A stretch of DNA of 11,345 nt, from contig JAUNPM010000029.1 in assembly GCA_030536675.1 (NCBI GenBank), forward strand, positions 1 to 11,345, in the 5' to 3' direction. The translations under genes were made by a program, and so were the position numbers. The first letter of the stretch is position 1, and the number at the start of each line of letters is the position of its first letter. The notes beneath the pieces are model-generated. The model did not search any database and was not told the DNA's origin. It saw only the letters and a program-made list of their open reading frames with translations. Positions 1 to 6,940 of this stretch are shown here, one piece after another. This DNA comes from Clostridia bacterium (lineage in GTDB: Bacteria; Bacillota; Clostridia; Lachnospirales; CAG-274).

Positions 1-2
1 AG

Positions 3-323
3 CTCTGTCAAATGTTTGCGGAAGCTAAAAGCAAAATAATTGCAACGGGAGGCGGAGTCATAAAAAATGATGAAAATGTTGAAAACCTTAAAAAGGGCGG
101 TATAATAGTATATCTTAAGTCTACGCCTAAGCAAATCGCTTATAATTTAAGATATGATGACACAAGACCACTGCTTTCGTGAAAAAATAAAGAAGAAAAA
201 ATAGCAAGTCTTATGAAAGAAAGAGAGCCTGTTTATAACAGATGTGCCGATGTTATAATTGACGTGAGCGGTATCAATATAGATGAAACAATTGAAAAAG
301 TAAAGAGAATACTTAATATATAA
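3..323 (+). pseudogene. aroK: Shikimate kinase, C-terminal part, interrupted by in-frame TGA
   Basis: Shikimate kinase phosphorylates shikimate with ATP in the cytoplasmic chorismate (aromatic amino acid) pathway. Reading from base 3, the translation shows the family's IIATGGGV segment, then VYL, a DDTRPLL segment (the lid-region arginine), and the terminal R-E-P-V-Y-N-R-C-A-D segment before a TAA at 321-323. The N-terminus with the Walker A motif lies outside the window. A TGA at 180-182 interrupts the frame right after RPLLS, where homologues usually carry glycine; homology continues in the same frame after it, so a single GGA-to-TGA change explains the break. The truncated product would lack the C-terminal helices. 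It may be a true nonsense mutation or a base-calling error. Family assignment is fairly sure; whether the gene is really dead is not. Confidence 0.8.
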
Positions 324-404
324 TTAAGTGGGTATATCATAAAAATAGTTTGTGATGTTAAATAATTAATTAACAGGTATATGAAATGTGGAGGCAAGGA
401 GCTT

Positions 405-1692
405 ATGAAACCATGGGAAAATGGCATTTTAACAGTAAGTGAAAATAAACGATATTTAATGAATGGGAACACACCCTTTTTCTGGCTTGGAGATACAGCT
501 TGGCTTATCTTTACAAATACAAATGAAAAAGAGGCTGAAATATATATAAAAAACCGCAGAGAAAAGGGATTTAATGTAATACAGTCCGTACTTGTATATG
601 CCACGGAGGATATGGAAGATATAAATAAAATGCCTGTTAAAAAGTGTAATGTGTTAAGCAATGAATATTGGGAATATTGTGACAGGGTCATAGATATGGC
701 TGAAGAGCAGGGTATGTATATGGCTTTGCTGCCTACGTGGGGAAGTCTTGTTAAAAAAGGAATACTTAACAGTGAAAATGCTGAAGGCTATGTGGAATTT
801 TTGGCTGACAGATATGGTGAAAGAAAAAATATAATATGGCTTTTGGGCGGTGATATAAAGGCTGAAGGCTTTGAAAATGTTTATAATGAAATGGGTAAAA
901 AACTAAAGGAAAAAGCGCCTTATCAGCTTATAGGATTTCACCCGTTTGGAAGATGTTCCTCCTCTATGTGGTTTAAGGAGGCTTTGTGGCTTGATTTCAA
1001 TATGTTTCAGTCAGGACACAGAAGATATGACCAATGCAGTCTTGGAGTATGGGACGACAATGAAAAAAATAATGAGTTTTTCGGAGAAGATAATTGGAAG
1101 TATGTGAAAAATGATCTAAGTGTAAGCAATAAGCCAACCATTGACGGAGAACCCTCCTATGAAAGGATACTTCAGGGGCTTCATAATGAAAATGAACCTT
1201 ACTGGACTGCCAAAGATGTAAGAAGATATGCTTACTGGTCTGTTTTTGCGGGAGCTTGCGGGCATACGTACGGTGACAATTCCGTTATGCAGTTTTATAC
1301 GGGAGAGTATAAGGGTGTTACATACGGAGCAAAAGATCATTGCTTTGCACCATGATGGTTCAGGTCAAATGGGTCATATGAAAAGGCTTATGGAATCTGT
1401 TGATTATATTAACGGCAGATCGAGAGAGGAACTGTTAATAGGAGGACAGCAGGAGAAATATAGAAGAATTGCAGTGTTTGGCGGAGATAAATTTTTATTT
1501 GCTTATGACTATATGGGCAGAGCTTTTGAAATGGATCTGTCTGAATATGTTAATGGTGAATTGTGGTATTTTAAGCCTGCAACAGGTGTTATGAGTTATG
1601 CAGGATATGTAAAAAAGGCGCATTATAAATTCGTTCCTTTTGAAAGTTATGATGATAACAATGATATTGTTATTGTAGTGAAAAAGGCATAA
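405..1692 (+). pseudogene. Apiosidase-like glycoside hydrolase (GH140/DUF4038), frameshifted
   Basis: The family comprises cytoplasmic or exported glycosidases; characterised GH140 enzymes cleave apiose linkages in pectin side chains. I start at ATG 405 because GGAGG (390-394) and AAGGAG (396-401) lie just upstream, and homologues begin near PWENG; the in-frame ATG at 381 lies upstream of these sites. Seen in the first frame: FFWLGDTAWLIF near the N-terminus, WLLGGD (Asp about residue 150) and TIDGEPSYE (Glu about residue 249). Their spacing of about 99 fits the catalytic Asp/Glu pair of GH140. YGAKDH then runs into a TGA at 1353. The homologous sequence resumes in another frame from about 1342 (ALHHDGSGQMGHMKRLMES) and continues through a C-terminal domain resembling the putative collagen-binding domain that commonly ends DUF4038 proteins, stopping at TAA 1690-1692. 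The break fits loss of 2 (or 3n+2) bases near 1341. There is no signal peptide, so an intact enzyme would be intracellular. Confidence 0.82.
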
Positions 1693-1725
1693 TTAGTATT
1701 ACAAAAATATATGTTTAAATAAAAT

Positions 1726-1755
1726 TCATAATAATCACTTCCTGTACATACAATA
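1726..1755 (+). promoter_or_regulatory. Sigma-E-like sporulation promoter for the CotS-family gene
   Basis: A -35-like TCATAAT (1726-1732) matches the sigma-E -35 consensus KMATATT at six of seven positions. A 14-nt spacer follows, then CATACAATA (1747-1755), which contains the full sigma-E -10 consensus CATACANT. The implied start site near 1762 leaves a leader of about 45 nt before the GTG at 1809. A short inverted repeat, ACATAC/GTATGT (1746-1751 and 1758-1763), overlaps the -10. The consensus comes from Bacillus and Clostridium sporulation work; assignment here is by motif match only. Confidence 0.62.
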
Positions 1756-1808
1756 GAGTATGTGTGTGGATAAGGTTGTAATTTACTATCCCACAGGAGG
1801 TGATTTTT

Positions 1809-2780
1809 GTGTATGAAAATATAATTGAAATTGCAAAGAAATTTAACATTGCACCTGTTAATGTTTACAAATGCAGATATTATTATGTGCTAAATTGTAC
1901 AAATGGAGCCTATTCACTTTCTGCCGCAAGACCGAAGCCGTCTAAAATAAATGAAATACATAAGGTTAAAGAATGTCTGCTGGACTATGGTATTCATAAT
2001 ATAGATAATTATTGTGTGACTGAAGAGGGCTTGCCTTATTGGGAGGAGGACGGCAAAAATTATGTTGTGACAAGGTTTTTTGGGTCAAATGAATTGGACT
2101 TTATGAACAATACCCAGGTAAGCGCAGCACTTAACGACATTGGCAGACTTCATAAGGGGTTAAAGCTAATGGAAGAGGAAATGCTTTCGGTTGCAAGCAG
2201 CAATAATGCTGTAATATCTATGTACAGAAGCAACGGAAAGGCTCTTGAAAGAATAAAAAAGCTTTTAAATCAAAAGGGAAACAAATATTGGGATAAAGAA
2301 ACCCTGATGATTTTCGGCAATATTATTGACAGATGCTTTGAACTGACGGAAAAACTTGAGAAAATGGACTATGGAAACGTATCCACTTATTGCCATTGCG
2401 GACTTAAGGAAGGAAACATAATTTATAAAAAAGGAAGAACATATATAATAGATTGGGATAATATGAAGTATCTGAATTATATAGAGGATGTTGCCTTTTT
2501 TATAAGAAGATATGTGAGAAAGAATTGCTTTTACGGCAGTAAACACAATATGAAATATATGGATATTGAAGAGGTGCTTAACAAGTATTCAAAATATACA
2601 AGTATTTCCTCATATGACTATGATGTGTTAAGGGTCGTTTTGGAATATCCTCACAGATTTGTAAATACAATGGGGGAATTTTTCAGGACTTCAAAAAATT
2701 TTGTTCCTTCAGGCATAAAAAATAAACTGAATGAAATAGTTGAACAGAGAGAATTTATGTATAATTATATTTCAAGGTAA
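1809..2780 (+). CDS. CotS-family spore coat protein (kinase-like fold, probably non-catalytic)
   Basis: CotS-family proteins are spore-coat or coat-associated proteins with an aminoglycoside-phosphotransferase/choline-kinase-like fold. I chose GTG 1809 (323 aa) over the upstream GTG at 1800, which overlaps the AGGAGG at 1795-1800; from 1809 the spacing is an ideal 8 nt. The N-terminal lobe runs from about residue 20 (YKCRYYYVLNCTNGAYSL) through the strand VVTRFF. The C-terminal lobe has YCHCGLKEGNIIY near residue 196 and IIDWDN near 213-218. In active kinases of this fold the first motif reads HGDxxxxN with a catalytic Asp; here it is HCGLKEGN, so the Asp position is Gly, while the metal-binding D-x-D-like element is retained. 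This suggests a structural pseudokinase. A sigma-E-like promoter precedes it and a terminator follows directly. Family confidence is good; substrate and partners are unknown. Confidence 0.78.
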   Translation: MYENIIEIAKKFNIAPVNVYKCRYYYVLNCTNGAYSLSAARPKPSKINEIHKVKECLLDYGIHNIDNYCVTEEGLPYWEEDGKNYVVTRFFGSNELDFMNNTQVSAALNDIGRLHKGLKLMEEEMLSVASSNNAVISMYRSNGKALERIKKLLNQKGNKYWDKETLMIFGNIIDRCFELTEKLEKMDYGNVSTYCHCGLKEGNIIYKKGRTYIIDWDNMKYLNYIEDVAFFIRRYVRKNCFYGSKHNMKYMDIEEVLNKYSKYTSISSYDYDVLRVVLEYPHRFVNTMGEFFRTSKNFVPSGIKNKLNEIVEQREFMYNYISR

Positions 2781-2786
2781 TGTAAC

Positions 2787-2839
2787 AGAGAGCCAAAGAC
2801 AGATCTTCAACAGGAAATGTCAGGCTCTTTTTTTATTTT
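2787..2839 (+). terminator. Rho-independent terminator after the CotS-family gene
   Basis: AGAGCC (2789-2794) pairs with GGCTCT (2823-2828), extended inward by GACA (2798-2801) with TGTC (2818-2821). A run of seven T (2828-2834), then A and four more T, follows. It lies 7-60 bp past the stop and separates the CotS-like gene from the glycosyltransferase gene, though read-through is possible. Confidence 0.8.
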
Positions 2840-2857
2840 AAAAAGTCGGAGGCATAT

Positions 2858-3940
2858 ATGGCGGCGATCAGTTTATGTATGATAGTAAAAAATGAAGAAG
2901 ATGTGTTGGAAAGAGTATTGAAAAGTGTTGAAAATATATTTGACGAAATAATAATAGCAGACACAGGCTCAAGTGATAACACAAAAAAAATAGCCTATAA
3001 ATATACAGATAAGGTTTATGATTTTAAATGGATACAGGATTTTTCGGCTGCAAGAAATTTTGTTTGTTCAAAGGCTTCAACAGATTACTGGATGTGGCTT
3101 GATGCTGATGATATTATAAACGAAAAATGGAGAGGAGAGCTTTTAAAATTAAAGGAAAATATTGATACAAGTGTGGATATGGTTATGATGAAATATGTTA
3201 CGGGATTTGATAAGGATGATAAGCCTTCCTTTTATTATTACAGAGAGAGAATAATAAAAAACCATATGGGATACAGCTGGGAGGGTAGAGTTCACGAAGC
3301 CATTGTGCCGAAGGGAAAAATCATATATTCGGATATTGAAATTGAACATAGAAAAATAAATAAAGAATATACGGACAGAAATCTTAAAATATATGAAGAT
3401 ATGCTTGAAAAAGGTGAAAAATTCGATCCCAGAAGTAAGTTTTACTATGGGAGAGAGCTTTATTTTAACGGAAAATATGAAAAGGCTGTTAATGTGTTCA
3501 AAGAATTTTTAAAAGAAGGGAAAGGGTGGATAGAAAATAATATTGATGCTTGTCTGCAAATGGCAAGGTGCTATGAAAAAATGGGTATATATGATGAAAG
3601 AATGAAGTCCTTAATATACAGCTTTTATTTTGATGTGCCGAGAGCTGAAATATGCTGTGAAATAGGAAGAGGATTTATGGAAATAAAAGAATATGAAAGG
3701 GCTGTATATTGGTATAAAAGAGCTGTTGAGTCCGAAAATTATGAGCGTGGGGGAGGATTTATACAAAAGGATTTTTACGATTATATTCCTTATATACAAA
3801 TATGCGTGTGCTATGACAAGATGGGAGATATTAAAAATGCCTTTGAATATCACAAGCTGTCAAAGAAAATAAAGCCTGACTCTGCTGCTGTTATTTCAAA
3901 TGAAAGGTATTTTGAAAGCTATGGGGAGGAGTTGAATTAA
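2858..3940 (+). CDS. GT2-family glycosyltransferase with TPR-like C-terminal half
   Basis: This is probably a cytoplasmic (mother-cell) glycosyltransferase of 360 aa. The ATG at 2858 has GGAGG at 2848-2852, spacing 5. Residues 1-100 are a GT-A fold of the SunS-like/beta-glucosyltransferase-type GT2 group: SLCMIVKNEEDVLERVL at 5-21, IIIADTGSSDNT at 31-42, and WLDADD at 80-85 carrying the metal-binding D-x-D. WEGRVHEAI (141-149) is a segment typical of this subgroup. Residues about 190-345 are helical repeats of TPR type (YYGRELYFNGKYEKAVNVF; CLQMARCYEKMG; YERAVYWYKRAVE; CVCYDKMGDIKNAFEYH), a layout often seen in enzymes that glycosylate proteins or peptides. No membrane segment is seen. It lies 88 bp upstream of the collagen-like gene, so a spore-surface glycoprotein is the likely acceptor (inference). 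No promoter of its own is evident; it may depend on read-through from the CotS-like gene. Confidence 0.82.
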   Translation: MAAISLCMIVKNEEDVLERVLKSVENIFDEIIIADTGSSDNTKKIAYKYTDKVYDFKWIQDFSAARNFVCSKASTDYWMWLDADDIINEKWRGELLKLKENIDTSVDMVMMKYVTGFDKDDKPSFYYYRERIIKNHMGYSWEGRVHEAIVPKGKIIYSDIEIEHRKINKEYTDRNLKIYEDMLEKGEKFDPRSKFYYGRELYFNGKYEKAVNVFKEFLKEGKGWIENNIDACLQMARCYEKMGIYDERMKSLIYSFYFDVPRAEICCEIGRGFMEIKEYERAVYWYKRAVESENYERGGGFIQKDFYDYIPYIQICVCYDKMGDIKNAFEYHKLSKKIKPDSAAVISNERYFESYGEELN

Positions 3941-3958
3941 GAGGTTATGTGTTAAAGC

Positions 3959-3986
3959 ACGGATCTTATTTGACAAACATATAATA
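3959..3986 (+). promoter_or_regulatory. Sigma-K-like late sporulation promoter for the collagen-like gene
   Basis: AC at 3959-3960 (in AGCAC), exactly 17 nt, then CATATAATA at 3978-3986 fits the sigma-K consensus AC-N17-CATANNNTA fully. The implied start near 3993 gives a leader of about 35 nt. A TTGACA (3970-3975) within the same stretch could be a sigma-A -35, but only poor -10 candidates (ACTATA 3993, TATATG 3995) follow. An inverted repeat, ACATATA/TATATGT (3977-3983, 3995-4001), flanks the presumed start. Confidence 0.6.
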
Positions 3987-4028
3987 TATAAGACTATATG
4001 TCTAATAAAGAAGAAAGGAGATGTCGTT

Positions 4029-4847
4029 TTGTATAGTGAAAATAATAAAAAGCAGATAAATCACTGGTATGATGTTACAGAGCTTATAAGGAACAGTAAG
4101 GAAGAAAATGAAAATGTAAAGTATGATAAGGAGGAAAAGTCGGACAAAAGAAAGGACTGCGGAGAGCTTTCGGCTGAAGGAGAGGAGCTTACGTCAAGAA
4201 GAAGGAGGTGCAGAGGAATTAAAGGAGAAATGGGAGCAACAGGCGCAACAGGCGCCACAGGTGCCACGGGAGCTACGGGAAGAAAAGGCGAAAGAGGCAA
4301 GGCGGCTAAGATAAAGGTGGGAAAGGTCAATACTGTTTCATCAGAGGATAAGGCTGATGTAATAAATGTGGGAACAGAAAATGAAGCAATACTTGACTTT
4401 TATATACCGAGAGGTAAAGCGGGGAAAAATGCAGAGCGCCCAACTTTGCTTGTAACGTCAAATGAAGAAGAGCAAACAAGCAGTGATAAATGCGGGCTTA
4501 TATTTGGGTGCAATGACCTTGTTACAGACAGCGGTATATATCATAATGAATACAGTTCGGATATAGTAATAAACGAAGAAGGAATATACAAAATAGCATT
4601 TCACGGAGAGGCTTTGGCAAACAAAGAAAGGACGCTCCCTGAAAATGTTACTGTGGGGATAATGTTAAATGAAGCACCTGTTAAAAGCGGAGCTATGTGC
4701 CACAGATTTAACTGTTGTGATGAAAATGCTGCCTTTGTGCTTGATACAATTATAAAAGCGGACAGGGGAGATATAATTCGTATTGAAGTAAGCAATGAGG
4801 GCTATAAATTTAAAAACGTGGGATTAACTGTGTTAAAATTGGGATAA
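4029..4847 (+). CDS. Collagen-like protein with BclA-type C-terminal domain (probable spore surface)
   Basis: This 272-aa protein starts at TTG 4029, preceded by AAAGGAG (4014-4020) at spacing 8; the ATG at 4021 opens a different, short frame. Residues 1-62 are highly charged (Lys/Glu-rich) and end in SRRRRCRG. Residues 63-92 are ten uninterrupted Gly-X-Y triplets, five of them GAT (69-83). Residues about 93-135 form a small module (KIKVGKV...GTENEAILDFYIPRGKAG) that recurs next to collagen repeats in Firmicutes proteins. Residues about 138-272 look like the jelly-roll (C1q/TNF-like) C-terminal domain of BclA proteins (INEEGIYKIAFHG, VTVGIMLNEAPV, GDIIRIEVSN, VGLTVLKLG), which drives trimerisation. 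Seven cysteines (44, 61, 155, 161, 224, 229, 230) could crosslink it. There is no signal peptide or LPXTG anchor, as expected for a mother-cell-made exosporium or coat protein. GAT threonines are the obvious glycosylation sites given the neighbouring glycosyltransferase. A phage-fibre-like role is possible but no phage genes are nearby. Confidence 0.82.
   Translation: MYSENNKKQINHWYDVTELIRNSKEENENVKYDKEEKSDKRKDCGELSAEGEELTSRRRRCRGIKGEMGATGATGATGATGATGRKGERGKAAKIKVGKVNTVSSEDKADVINVGTENEAILDFYIPRGKAGKNAERPTLLVTSNEEEQTSSDKCGLIFGCNDLVTDSGIYHNEYSSDIVINEEGIYKIAFHGEALANKERTLPENVTVGIMLNEAPVKSGAMCHRFNCCDENAAFVLDTIIKADRGDIIRIEVSNEGYKFKNVGLTVLKLG
4215..4304 (+). repeat. Collagen Gly-X-Y repeat tract, with 5 x 9-nt Gly-Ala-Thr units
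   Basis: Ten consecutive Gly-X-Y codon triplets encode residues 63-92. The core, 4233-4277, is five 9-nt Gly-Ala-Thr units with synonymous variation (GGA/GGC/GGT, GCA/GCC/GCT, ACA/ACG). The third-position drift suggests the array is selected at protein level rather than freshly expanded. Unit number in such arrays often varies between strains by slippage. Confidence 0.9.
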
Positions 4848-4884
4848 TATAAATAAAAAAATTATATGTATTTTAATTAGCTGT

Positions 4885-4916
4885 GCAGCAGGACTTTGTG
4901 TTCTGCTGTTTTTGTT
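4885..4916 (+). terminator. Rho-independent terminator after the collagen-like gene
   Basis: CAGCAGGAC (4886-4894) pairs with GTTCTGCTG (4900-4908), a 9-bp stem including one G-T pair, around a 5-nt loop. TTTTTGTT follows. It closes the spore-surface module and insulates typA. Confidence 0.88.
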
Positions 4917-4970
4917 AAATTTGCCTATATAAATCATAAAGGCATACAATAAATTGGTAATTCATATACA

Positions 4971-4999
4971 TTGATAAATTTCGGCATTGGTGGTAAAAT
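4971..4999 (+). promoter_or_regulatory. Sigma-A promoter for typA
   Basis: TTGATA (4971-4976), a 17-nt spacer and TAAAAT (4994-4999) match the housekeeping consensus at five of six bases each. The start near 5006 gives a leader of about 50 nt ahead of ATG 5058. A separate CATACAATA box at 4943-4951 resembles a sigma-E -10 but lacks a good -35. Confidence 0.75.
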
Positions 5000-5057
5000 A
5001 GAAATAATGCGGAATTATGTATTTTTTTAAATATGATAGAAAGAGTGGAAATTAATT

Positions 5058-6893
5058 ATGATTCAAACCAGAGATGATATTAGAAACATAGCTATTATTG
5101 CCCACGTTGACCACGGCAAAACTACATTGGTCGATGAGCTTTTGAAACAAAGCGGTACTTTCAGAACAAATCAGGTCGTAAGAGAAAGGGTTATGGACAG
5201 CGGCGACATTGAAAGAGAAAGAGGTATAACGATACTTTCAAAAAATACGTCGGTTTATTATGAGCATACAAAAATTAATATTGTTGATACACCGGGACAC
5301 GCTGACTTCGGCGGTGAGGTTGAACGTGTGCTTAAAATGGTAAACGGCGTTGTTCTTGTGGTAGACGCTTATGAAGGGGCAATGCCTCAGACTAAGTTTG
5401 TGCTTAGAAATGCTCTTTCACTGGGACTTCCTGTTGTTGTTTGCGTAAATAAAATTGACAGACCCGAAGCAAGACCCGATGAGGTGGTTGATGAGATACT
5501 TGAGCTTTTTATGGAGCTTGACGCAACAGACGAACAGCTTGATTCACCTTTTGTTTTTGCTTCAGCAAAGCTGGGTAAGGCTGCTCTTACTCCCGAGGAA
5601 GCACTTGAAGCAACGGATATGAAGCCTTTGTTTGATACGATAATTGAACACATACCTGCTCCTCAGGGAGATCCCGACGCAAATTTACAGATGCTTGTTA
5701 CTACAATAGACTATAATGAATATGTAGGTAAAATAGGTATAGGTAAGATCGAGCACGGTACTGTTAAGGTAAATGATGAGGTATGCATTGTTAATTATCA
5801 CGAGCCAGAAAAGCTTATGAAATTAAGAGTTACAAAGCTCTATGAATATGAGGGACTTGAAAGAGTCGAGGTTAAAGAAAGTACAATAGGTTCTATTGTA
5901 GCTGTGTCAGGTATGCCTGATATTCACATAGGTGATACAATTGCGGGAATAAATGATCCTAAGCCTTTAGAGGTAAATAAAATTTCAGAGCCTACTCTTT
6001 CTATGACTTTCCATGTAAATGATTCTCCTTTTGCGGGACAGGAGGGCAAGTATGTTACTTCAAGACATTTAAGAGAAAGACTTATGAAAGAGCTTAATAC
6101 AGATGTTTCTTTAAGAGTTGAAGATACAGATGTTGCGGAAGCCTTTAAGGTAAGCGGAAGAGGTGAGCTTCACTTATCCATACTTATTGAAACAATGAGA
6201 AGAGAGGGCTATGAATTCCAGGTTTCAAGACCCGAGGTTTTATACAAAGAGGATGAAAACGGCAAGAAGCTGGAGCCTATGGAGCTTGTAACAATTGATG
6301 TTCCCGAAGAATTTGTTGGTGCTGTAATTGAAAAGCTGGGTACACGTAAGGGCGAAATGGTCAATATGGCTCCCGGACAGGGCGGATATACAAGGATCGA
6401 ATTTAATATACCCGCAAGAGGTCTTATAGGATACAGAAACGAATTTCTTACGGATACAAGAGGAAACGGTATAATGAACAGTCAGTTTAACGGCTATGAG
6501 CCTGTTAAGGGAGAAATACCTACAAGAAGTCAGGGTTCTCTTGTTGCAAGTGAAACAGGTGACGCTGTTGCTTACGGTCTGTTTAATGCACAGGAAAGAG
6601 GAGATCTTTTTATTGGTGCAGGTACTAAGGTTTATATGGGTATGGTTGTGGGCAGAAATGCAAGAAGTGAGGATATGCCTATTAACGTTTGTAAGAAAAA
6701 GCAGCTTACAAACACAAGAGCATCAGGTTCAGACGATGCTTTGAAGCTTACACCCCATATTGTAATGAGCCTTGAACAGTGTATCGACTTTATTTCAGAT
6801 GATGAGCTTGTGGAGGTTACTCCCGAATCACTTAGAATAAGAAAGAGAATACTTGATCCCGTTGAAAGAAGAAAGGCTGCAAGAAATAACTAA
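5058..6893 (+). CDS. typA: Translational GTPase TypA/BipA
   Basis: TypA/BipA is a ribosome-binding GTPase of the EF-G/LepA class, acting in the cytoplasm in 50S assembly, cold growth and stress adaptation. The 611-aa length is normal. G motifs are intact: AHVDHGKTT (15-23), RERGITI (53-59), DTPGH (77-81), NKID (131-134) and SAK (169-171). Then follow the EF-Tu-like domain II, the EF-G domain III-like segment (SGRGELHLSILIETMRREGYEF), the EF-G domain V-like segment (EFVGAVIEKLGTRKGEM), and the TypA-specific C-terminal domain (RGLIGYRNEFLTDTRGNGIMN). The ATG at 5058 has a modest RBS (AGTGGA, about 8 nt upstream) and a clear sigma-A promoter. It is transcribed alone. Nothing looks damaged. Confidence 0.98.
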   Translation: MIQTRDDIRNIAIIAHVDHGKTTLVDELLKQSGTFRTNQVVRERVMDSGDIERERGITILSKNTSVYYEHTKINIVDTPGHADFGGEVERVLKMVNGVVLVVDAYEGAMPQTKFVLRNALSLGLPVVVCVNKIDRPEARPDEVVDEILELFMELDATDEQLDSPFVFASAKLGKAALTPEEALEATDMKPLFDTIIEHIPAPQGDPDANLQMLVTTIDYNEYVGKIGIGKIEHGTVKVNDEVCIVNYHEPEKLMKLRVTKLYEYEGLERVEVKESTIGSIVAVSGMPDIHIGDTIAGINDPKPLEVNKISEPTLSMTFHVNDSPFAGQEGKYVTSRHLRERLMKELNTDVSLRVEDTDVAEAFKVSGRGELHLSILIETMRREGYEFQVSRPEVLYKEDENGKKLEPMELVTIDVPEEFVGAVIEKLGTRKGEMVNMAPGQGGYTRIEFNIPARGLIGYRNEFLTDTRGNGIMNSQFNGYEPVKGEIPTRSQGSLVASETGDAVAYGLFNAQERGDLFIGAGTKVYMGMVVGRNARSEDMPINVCKKKQLTNTRASGSDDALKLTPHIVMSLEQCIDFISDDELVEVTPESLRIRKRILDPVERRKAARNN

Positions 6894-6940
6894 TAAGCAG
6901 TGTTGAGGGCAATGCCCTTACATATATGTTTTAATAAGAC

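Noticed and set aside
180..182. UGA decoded as selenocysteine or as glycine by an alternative code
   Set aside because: The aligned residue is a plain glycine in a kinase with no redox role, no SECIS-like element is apparent, and the gene content fits standard-code Clostridia. A point mutation or sequencing error is simpler.
3970..4000. Sigma-A promoter at TTGACA for the collagen-like gene
   Set aside because: The -35 is perfect but the -10 options at 17-19 nt are poor. The sigma-K-type pair in the same stretch matches fully and suits the product.
4061..4330. Minus-strand frame with a repeated Val-Ala-Pro pattern opposite the collagen repeat
   Set aside because: It is the antisense of the Gly-Ala-Thr triplets; it lacks independent RBS or homology and the forward frame has clear domain structure.
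6906..6929. AGGGC-aat-GCCCT stem as a terminator
   Set aside because: It is only 5 bp with a 3-nt loop and no adjacent T-run.
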